Assembly (NCBI GenBank): GCA_013399115.1
Contig: VXAA01007212.1
Span: 583,976 to 647,975 of the forward strand
Length of the DNA stretch: 64,000 nt
Reading direction: 5' to 3'
DNA from: Anseranas semipalmata
Taxonomy: Eukaryota > Chordata > Aves > Anseriformes > Anseranatidae
Made by a program: the position numbers and the translations under genes. Every line of letters starts with the position of its first letter. Positions within the stretch are counted from its first letter, which is position 1. Below the pieces are notes generated by a model. The model searched no databases and was not told where the DNA came from. It saw nothing but the letters and a program-made list of their open reading frames with translations. Of the stretch, positions 55,191 to 64,000 are shown one piece after another.

Positions 55191-58100
55191 CCATGAGAAC
55201 TTCCTTTCGGATCATCCAGATAATTTCCAAACCAGGTCAGGAACTATTTTTCTAATTTAGAAAAAATGTCTTCACTCTTTCTTGACCCAAATCACAACAT
55301 CTTGTTTTGCTGAGCTATCCTGAAATATTTCAGTCTGAATCAAGGAAATCAATCACACTATTGTTATATGGGAGTTGTGTTATGGACTTGATGCTCTGTA
55401 GAGTGAGTTGCATGAAGGATAAAATCTCCTGTGCACTTTTCCCAGGTTGGTCCTCAGAGTCATGGGAGTATGTGACTGTCAGTGGGAAACCATTCCACTT
55501 GACTCTTAGGGGGAAATGAGAGCATCAGCATAGGACTGTGGTGATAGGAATTCATGTAACCTATTTCAGCAAATTACAAGGAAACTTTTGAGATGTGCCG
55601 ATAGGTTTCATTTTAATGAAAAATGAAATTTCCTTTTTCAGAATAAAACATTTCAACAATTCAAAATGAAAATCTGCTGGTATTCCCATTCCACAGTTTT
55701 TGAAATGTCAACTTGTCTTTGAGGTTCAGGGCAAAAACCATCATGAAAATCTTGGGATTTCCCAAGGAGTGAATTTCTCAGCTTGTTATCAGCTCTTTGT
55801 CAAAGTAATAAGTACTACAACTGTATCTAAGCACCATCACCAGTGTGTCCAAATACCAAATAAGAAAAGCATTTGCTTCAAGTCTGTTTGACAGTGGGTG
55901 ACAGATAATCTGATACTCTGTGATCTTTTCAAGAAGGAAGAGTCTTCTCAAACTTCCTTCAGATAAGAACAGTTTCCTGTCATCTGCACTTCAGTACTGA
56001 GCCTCCTCTTAAGAGACAAAGTCTTACAGAATGGTATTGTAACAAGGAACCGTGACATGGGGCTGTCAGGCATGTAGGTGATTAGACATCATTTCAAATA
56101 GCATCACTAATAATCCCTTACTTATGTCTACCTGATGCTAACAATACTAATTTTCAGTCATCAGGCTTGTGGAAAAAAAAGAAAAAGCCAACCCTTGTAG
56201 CATTTCTGTTGAATTTATTTCTCTTTCTTCACTCAAGATGAAAAAGAGGATAATGGCATCCACTTTCTTAGTTTACTAAGGGTAACTTATGTTCATGGGC
56301 TATGAAATTTAGGGGTTGCTGTTTTTGTGAGCACCGCTGTTCCACTACATGCCATTCAAAGATGATTTGTAATTAAGTCTGGAGAAGAACTTTTCAAAAA
56401 ACTTAACAGATAATTCAGGAAAGGTTTGTATCAGAGTTGCAGTATTGCTGATACCAAACACTAAAAAAATCAGAAGGTACCCTAAAATTCAGAAACTTAC
56501 TTAGTTAATTGGATTTCTGTGTACTGACCTTGGGAGTTCTCTTTTTTGCTGTTTTTTTTTTTTTTTTTTTTGGTTTGTAAGGATGATTGCATATGTATAT
56601 TTATTGTGGCTCAAATGTTTGAAATTAAGCATTGTACTGAAAAACACATGGGAGTATTTTGCACATCTGGAAAGAAAGGACTTTTTCTGTAGGTAAACAT
56701 TTAGGGCATCTAATGTATCGGAAACATATGGCAGTAGGCAAATCTTTGGTGGATCACACACCAATATTTATGTACGTGACAGTCACATATGCCCCTTTGG
56801 TTATTAGGCATACTAAATTACATATATCCCTCTATGTTAGTACAGTTACATTTTCTACCTCAGTCTCATTCTGAAGAAGTGAAGACAGAACATCTGATAA
56901 CTGTGAGAGTTACAAGCCTTCACTTTAAAAAATCATTTAACTTTGCCTTTAGGGAAACCAACATAGCAGGATGTTTGCAGACCAGCTGCGAAGGTTTGCA
57001 TCAATATATCAGTTATGTATAAAAGAAAGGCATCACAGCAGAATGCATTTGAGACACTGTTGCGAATAACAGTCACAGCTCACTGAATATACTTTCTGTT
57101 CAGCTGAAAAAGCTGTTGGATAAGAGAAAAAAACCTTCATTGCAAATCACTGAAATGCAAAACAAGGGCAAAGAAAAAGGGGCAGAGGACAGAGGTCAGA
57201 TTTCCCCTTTAAAAATAGGGCTAAGGAAAGCTTAGATGAAAGATTAGTAAGGCTGGAGGGAATGCCATGGAAAAAATGTCATCAGGCATCTGACCCTCTG
57301 TGCCTTCACTGAAGTCTGCATATGTGGAGGAGTGGCAGCCACAGCCTCCATTGGTATTACAGCTCCTCTTTGGGTCTAAAATAAGGTTTTTGGCCTAGAT
57401 ACTATGTTCTTATAAAAACTGATGATACCAAGTGTGCTGTGGTGTGTATATGTATATCTGCATCTATGTGAGTATCACAGCATGAGACCCAGAAGCTATT
57501 AGTCAGTGAATTACTCCATCTGCATGGCATTTCTTGTGTGACTGTTCCTAGATATCTCTAGCTACCGACATTCTCCACATCACCAAGGATTAAAAGTTTT
57601 CTATAATTTTTCCTAGGAACAGTAACTCTTTAGTTGTATTGTAAACCAATAAAGCTCTTGAGAAGGGACAGAAATGCCATGTTGTGTACATTCAGATGTG
57701 CAAATGGTTTGAAATGTTTCATTTCAGGTCAGAAAATAATGAAAGGCTGTACCACACGAGCACAATCTGCCCAGATTCTGAGAATGCCAATGTTACTACA
57801 AAGCGGCACTGATAAGAGGAAGTTTTCTTCTTTATAGAACAGTTGGAACTGCTGCTAGGGACCATAACTTGTGCACTTGCACAAAAAAGATCCCATGGCA
57901 GAAAGTGATGAAAATGAACACAAAAATGTCCAAAGACTGGAATTCAACAACCATTCAACAACTGTCTTACTGCTTTTTCTAGTCTGCTAGCACGCTGGAG
58001 TAGGTGAGGATTAAGGAGTAAGACCTAGCCCACCAGCTGAACCAGTAAATTTTTCATTTGGAGTCTCCTTGAGGTTTAGCTGCAACTGTGTTCAGTTTAA

Positions 58101-61100
58101 TTTCATCACAACTTCAGGGCATTGAGAGAAGACAAAATATAAAACAGGCTTTCAGACTGGGTTTGCATTCTGGCTGTGCAAAGCATGGCTCCCGTTGAAG
58201 TAAAGAAATAACAGTTTGCGCTGCTTTGTGATTTGCTTTTGTTCAGCACCTAAGATGTTACATCCAGTTGGTTCTATAACAAGAAGTGGAGCAAATGACA
58301 CCGCAGTTTATGGCTATGCATATAACTCTTAGAGTTATAAATCTGTATGGAAAGGGAACCTTTCTTCATCTGTGTCTGTGTGTGACTACAACCTACTCTT
58401 GGCATTTATGACCAAAATTAGGAAGGTATTCTGAGCCTGTAAGTCATGATGAGGGTGTATTTTAATACAGATGCCTCTCAGGAAGCATCATGGTGTGGCT
58501 GAATGCTTTCAGACACTCACTAAAACCACCATTTGATCCTATGGAGAATTAAATTAGAACAGAGCTTTTTGTAATAATCACCTGATCAAAATAACTTGCT
58601 GTAGCCACCACATACAAAGGCAACTGCCCTAAGAAGTAGATCACATGCTATTTTCAATTAGATATAGGGCCAGGGGACAGCAAATTATGTAAGAAATATT
58701 TCCCAATCTCCAGTGAGGGGAGAGCAATGACTTTCTTGAACATGTTCCACTGCTGCAAGACACAGCAGGATTCCCTTCGTGCTGCGGCATCTGTACACTC
58801 TGGGGAATATGGGGATGGGACATAGGGGGCGTCTCAGCTGTGAAATGAGTGACCCAGCTGTGCTCCCATGTGCCAGTACTGCCACTGTCTGCACTGCATG
58901 ACAGTCACATTCACTGATGTGCTCACAAGTTATCTTGCTTCTGAGGGTCTTCCCTGGAAGAAACCAATTTCCTCCAAGACAAAGCCTGGGGCAGTTTTTC
59001 GCATGATTTGCTCCTTCGATGCTGTCTACAGGCAGCACAGCTGAGACTGTGCCATAGCTGACTTTCTGTTCAACAGCCTGCTGACACTCCTCTAGAAGGT
59101 CCAACATCCTAAATCAACCCCCACCCAGCACGACCACACTGCGGGGCATACAATGTCTCAGTGTTATGACATCTAACACCATCAAGGCTAACTGCAGCAG
59201 AGGCCACAGGTTATTTTGGCTCTTTTAACTGAAAATACACTTAAGGACACTGGGCCAAGTAAAGGATTCTGTGTATGATTGGTCTTCTTCAGAAGGCAGT
59301 TCTAAGCAACATAGATGCAATCCATCCTGCACTGCATAGCCTGAGTCCCACTGACCGCTCTGTGGAGATGCCATTAGCAATACAGACATAGATCATGGCA
59401 GAGAGAAGCCAGAGAGAAACCACTCTACGTTGTGAATGCTTCATTTTTTCAGGTTCTGAGAAGTCTCTGAGCAGAAATCTATCTATATTCATACTTCTTG
59501 AGCCCACAGTTACTTTCTCTCTGCCCCTGCAACATCTCAGGAAACAATGAAGATTGACTGAAACTGTCATCAAAACTTTCTTGCTAGAATGGCTTCCAAA
59601 GCCATATAACCTTGTCAGGCACAGAACTGAATGTTGGCTCTAATTCACTTTCTTCTATGACAGACTTCATCTTTGCTGATCCACCCGCTAGTTCAATGAG
59701 CTTAAAGAGCTAAAACTATGCCTAATTAGGGAGAGGAACTTCCAGAAACAGGAATTCATGGAGATTCCTAACTTTACATGTGTTTTGTCGAATACATTGT
59801 AGAATATTCAGAAGTGTTTTATTATTTAACATAAAAAGTGCTTGTATGTCGTAGCTCAAAATGTCCTTGATGTAACTATTCATTCATTTAAAACCTTAAA
59901 GCTGTTTTAGGAACTGAGTGTAAGTTAAGGGAATTAAATCAAATAATCTTGGTTTGAACAGGAATGCAATTTACTGTTTTCTCTCATTGATGTAAAAAAA
60001 TTTTTGAGTTGATTTAAACATTCAGTTTAGCCATGAATCAAAATGTATTGACCCTTTCTTATCAAAAACAGAGCAAGCAAAAGCAGATGGATCTCCCAAG
60101 TCATAAAAAGTGTCAGCAGTAGCACCTTCTTTTTTTAACAACTACCCTGCTGATCAGTGCACCCAACAAACTACAGAAGGGTGCACCAAAGAATCTGGGC
60201 CCAAATGCTCGTGTACTGAGGCAGAGCATCCTAGTCTCACACGCAAATAATGCTGGAGTGGAACATTCCCCTTCTCTTCTCATAAAACTGCCCATTGCTG
60301 AAAATCCTTAAACATTAACTGAGCAAATTATAGAAAATAACTGCAGCCTTATTGTTCATTGACATTCAGATTCTGTAGCACACCCTTCTGGTTTCTTGCT
60401 GCCACTCCAGGATGTTGCAGATCTGCAGTCTCAGGTCCTGAGTCATATCTGCCAGCCCCAAATGGATATTTCTTGTATCCTAGAGTATCTCATATGGCGG
60501 TAGGCATCTATGTTTAGGCAACTGCTGGCTGGTCAGCTGAGCAGCAGTCCGGGCTCCACTGGCTGTAACGGCCTACTTTCCATGGCTCCAGAGGGAATGG
60601 GGACACCTAGCTCATTTGCACTCACTTCCATTTAGGTATGTGGTTCCTTACCCGGGCTTCTTCCATTGCAGTGTAGAGACCATTAGGATCTTTGTATGAC
60701 TGCAAGCTTATCAAAATTGTCAATGGACAGTCTTGGACATTCATGTCAAATCAGTCCTCTCTTCCTAACTCCTAAAGTACTAACAACTCTTCAAAGCAAA
60801 AGAATAAAATCTTCTGGTGCATAAAGAGCATCAAAGTCCCTTGGTGAATGATGGAAAAACTGCTTCAAATATTATCATATTGGTTGCCTAACAGAAGTGA
60901 AACAGAGAACATTAGGACCTCCAGTTCAGTGGAATCTCTGCATTTTCCTGAGCGAGGAATCTAGTATTTGGCCCTATATCAAGAAAAAAATCCCCAGATA
61001 ACTTCTCTTCAAGCTTGTTTTGTGCTTTCAGCTCAAAGAACCTCCTGGATGTTCCCTCCTGAAACAGATTATTTTATGTTGTACTGTATATATTTCCCAA

Positions 61101-64000
61101 GGACCGTTCACGTAAGTGGCAGATACTAATGTTTTGATAACCAAAACCTCCCTAGATCTCTCTGCTATTTTTTTGGCTATGTGACCACAGAACCTCCCAT
61201 CTTGTTTAGTATATCCCTAAAACTGAAATGAAGAAACTCATCCAGTTTTTCATGTATCAGAAAAGTACTGCAGCACTTTTTGTTTGTTTGTTTGTTTTAA
61301 GCTCTCTTAAAGCGATATATTTAGGAGGTATGAGGGGAAAGAACTGGGCAGTCCTTTATTTATCTTCCCAACAGGTGCAGCATAGGGAGGCACAAAGGCA
61401 GCATTTGCTAATTTCAGTTCTGCCAAGTACAAGCACCCTCTGGTCTGCTTAAAAGACAGTTCCCTTCTTTCTTTCTAAACTCAATAGAGTTTTCATTTTA
61501 ATGTGACCATGTTAAATATTTTTCCTGTGCATAGATGCACTGCTTTTTGCACAGGGTGGAAGAGATTTTCGATTCAAGTAAAAGCAACGGTAAGCCAGAT
61601 CAATCTTTCTTTATCCACCTACACCAATATTAAAATAAAATCAATACATTGTATAAGAAAAAAAAAAATCGATGCAGTTCCTTCTTTTACACCACAATAG
61701 AACAAAACATAAAAAATTCAAAAGAAACCAAATGAAGTTTTGAGATTTTTCTTTGCCAGTTTTTTTTTTTTTTTTCCTATCAATCAAGTTAATTTGATTG
61801 GAAAAGCAGTCTTAAAATTCAGAGCAGTGGAGGCGGAAGGTCAAAGAATAAATCTCAGACGGTCTGGTATCTCAGAAGGAAGTGTGGGAGCAACACTTGG
61901 AAATTAGCTATGGGAGGGCAAAGATGGTCTAAGAGCAACTCAGATCCCAACATGCAACAAGATCTTTGCAGGAGGACATGTCTCTATAGGGTTTGGGATG
62001 GGAGCAGTGCCCATACCAATGGAGCTAATTATAACAGTAAGGTGTAACTTTGATTTCCATTTGTGAGGGATTTAAATTTATTAGCTAGAAGTGATGAAGA
62101 GAAACTTTCTGAAGAATTTTTAGGGAAAAAAGATAAGGGGTTAAGGTTTCCTCCTTCCCTCATCCACCAAAATTTGTTCACTTATGACTTTAATACAGTG
62201 CTTGTAAATGACACATACGGGCTGGGCTTTGGGTGTGTTAGGGCTCCAAAATTGAAGGTAGTTAGAAATAATAGGAATGCATTTTACAGTCAGTCCTGGA
62301 GAGGGACAATGATAATGACAGAAGAAAAATGTCTGTATGCTTTCCTTGTGCCTTGCTGAAGTATGTGTCTATGCAGCAAGGACAACAGCAGCTGCACTAC
62401 CCAGTTTGGTGCCATAATAAAATGATTATACACGTTCAGCCTTCTGCATAAGAAGCACTAAGCAATGTTATACAATGCTGACATGCTGGGTTCTCAAATT
62501 TTCAGGAAAAACTTCCATCAGCAGTGTTAATTTTGGTGAAAGGCAAATTCATATACTTAAGCAAAACTTCCATTTAACTTTTCGTTCACCTCTGAAAATT
62601 TGACTAGCCTTGAAAATATGATATTAAGATAAATCTCACTTTAATTAATTTTTATCCATCCCTAATACTGAGATTGATTTCCCTCTGGAATGCTGCTTTA
62701 AATGTCTACTTATATGATTTATATGACCAGCGTTGATAAAACTTGTCTGATAGTGCCTGTTATCTTGATACACCTGATTGTGTATGTAATGTAAATGCTA
62801 TAAATATAATGCAAATATAACCATAGAAGAGACATACAATGAAAAAACCTGGTCATGTTTCAAAGTAACGGCTGTGTCAACTGGGCTCCTTCAGAGAGAA
62901 CACTGTTGTCACATCTTCAAAGCAGTCTCTACTGATATGCTTGTTTACCTCCTTTCACAAATTGCTTCGTGTTTCAAGAATCATCCAGAACAGACAATAT
63001 TTGCACCTAGTTCTCTTCAGAACTGTTAAATCTGTTCTGTTTATAGATCTAAAAGAGTTCTACTAAAGCACTGGCAAAAGTAGACACACTGATTTTTTAT
63101 TTTGATTCCTTGCCAGTATGTGGCTGCTCCAGGCAGTATTCAAGCACAGCTTGCAACCCTTAGAAAATGAAGCTGGCAGACAGTTGATAAATGCTTTGGC
63201 TTAAAATTTGGAATGGTCGCTCAACTCATGGCCATGAGTTATTTCCTAGATTGGGGAGAATAAATAAGGCAAATTTACAGAGCTGCCTACTGGGGACTGA
63301 CTCGCAGCTGTCCCTGTGGGATGATGCCCAGAAATAGTTTGAAACCGTTGCTCTTGAGAGGCTTGGCACTTCTACAAAAGCATATCCAAATGCCATGGCC
63401 TGTGACAGTTTAAGAGGGCACTTAATTAATGGGCAACTCTTATTATGAATATTGGTAAAAGGAAAGGGGAAGAGAAGAAAGATTGGCTGACTGATTATAA
63501 TAAATTACAGGAAGTAATTATGTGAGGGAGGGTGATTTTATTAGTCACCAGGAGAACTAAATGCTGTTAAAGTTAAATGCACTGATAAAGGTCTTTGGCA
63601 TCACAGTCTTATTCCAGTCGTCCACTGGGATCAGTTAACAGGATACCCACTGATGTAGTCTTCACCTTGCAAGTGAGAAATTTTAAACAGACCAAGACAA
63701 AACTATCTTACAATGGCATGACCATATACTTCAAGGAGGCCACAGCTGACGTAATATATAGGACTTTGACTCTTTAGGAGTACAATAAAGGCCTTACATC
63801 ATTAGTTATGGAAGCCTGTTTCTACAGTGACAAATTTGATTAGGCTGAAGCACTCCATCAACCTTCTCTAAGCCGAGGGGTGTGTTTAATTTGGTGATGC
63901 TATTTGTTAAGAGCATGTTGTGAGGCTACACTCTCACCAAGTCAGGAAATTTCTCACTTTGGTAATCTAATAGTCTTAAAATAGCTCAAAGAGCATTTGA
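55191..64000. other. Region without recognised gene
   Basis: I recognise no protein domain here on either strand. It contains a T-run at about 56548-56571, a (TTTG)n at 61279-61297 and a T-run at 61759-61776. The longest open frame (minus 58685-59107, 140 codons) lacks any family signature. A splice-bounded 48-base open segment (minus 60652-60699) is reported as a finding. The region could be 5' flank or first-intron sequence of MYBPC1. Confidence 0.55.

Noticed and set aside
57205..57222. MEF2-like TTAAAAATAG motif upstream of MYBPC1
   Set aside because: The match to YTAWWWWTAR is exact, but such motifs are frequent in AT-rich DNA and nothing else marks a promoter here.
58355..58375. Minus-strand ATGAAGAAAG as a possible initiator exon
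   Set aside because: The following bases gttccc make a very poor splice donor.
58685..59107. Open frame of 140 codons on the minus strand
   Set aside because: No recognisable domain and no splice or promoter context, with Cys/Ser-rich random-looking composition. Expected by chance in 64 kb.
62063..62359. Plus-strand open frame of 98 codons
   Set aside because: It reads somewhat protein-like, but I recognise no family and see no supporting splice sites.

Overview
The window is vertebrate nuclear DNA, almost certainly from a bird or a close sauropsid. It is AT-rich, with multi-exon genes, GT-AG introns of a few hundred bases to about 5 kb, and CR1-type LINE copies ending in the typical ATTCTRTG 3' repeat. 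No bacterial-type genes, rRNA, tRNA or CRISPR arrays are seen. Product names rest on recognising protein families from memory; no database search was run.

One gene explains nearly all the coding sequence: MYBPC1 (slow skeletal myosin-binding protein C) on the minus strand, positions 44497 down to 321. Twenty-one exons from 32459 to 321 join in one continuous frame of 921 codons. They encode the end of the N-terminal tail, Ig domain C1, the M-motif linker, Ig domains C2-C5, Fn3 domains C6 and C7, Ig domain C8 and the first half of Fn3 domain C9. The rest of C9 and C10 lie beyond position 1. Upstream (34.8-44.5 kb), five very small exons of 36, 36, 36, 42 and 33 bp, all phase 1 at both ends, encode a Pro/Ser/Thr/acid-rich N-terminal extension. 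A further 54-bp phase 1-1 exon (4212-4265) in the long intron inside C7 matches, in length, phase and several residues, the 18-residue alternative C7 insert I recall from human MYBPC1.

From 44.5 to 64 kb I find no convincing exon. The initiator exon of MYBPC1 was not identified there. This part holds a CR1 3' fragment (about 47.03-47.16 kb, plus strand), a longer 5'-truncated CR1 (about 53.99-55.19 kb, minus strand) interrupted by a 264-base run of Ns, and several simple repeats.

The main points of interest are the alternative C7 exon with a perfect hairpin just downstream of its donor, the cassette of micro-exons that could remodel the N-terminus combinatorially, and an opposed A-run/T-run next to the C6 splice acceptor. 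The missing start exon and a few weak orphan-exon candidates are also reported, with low scores.
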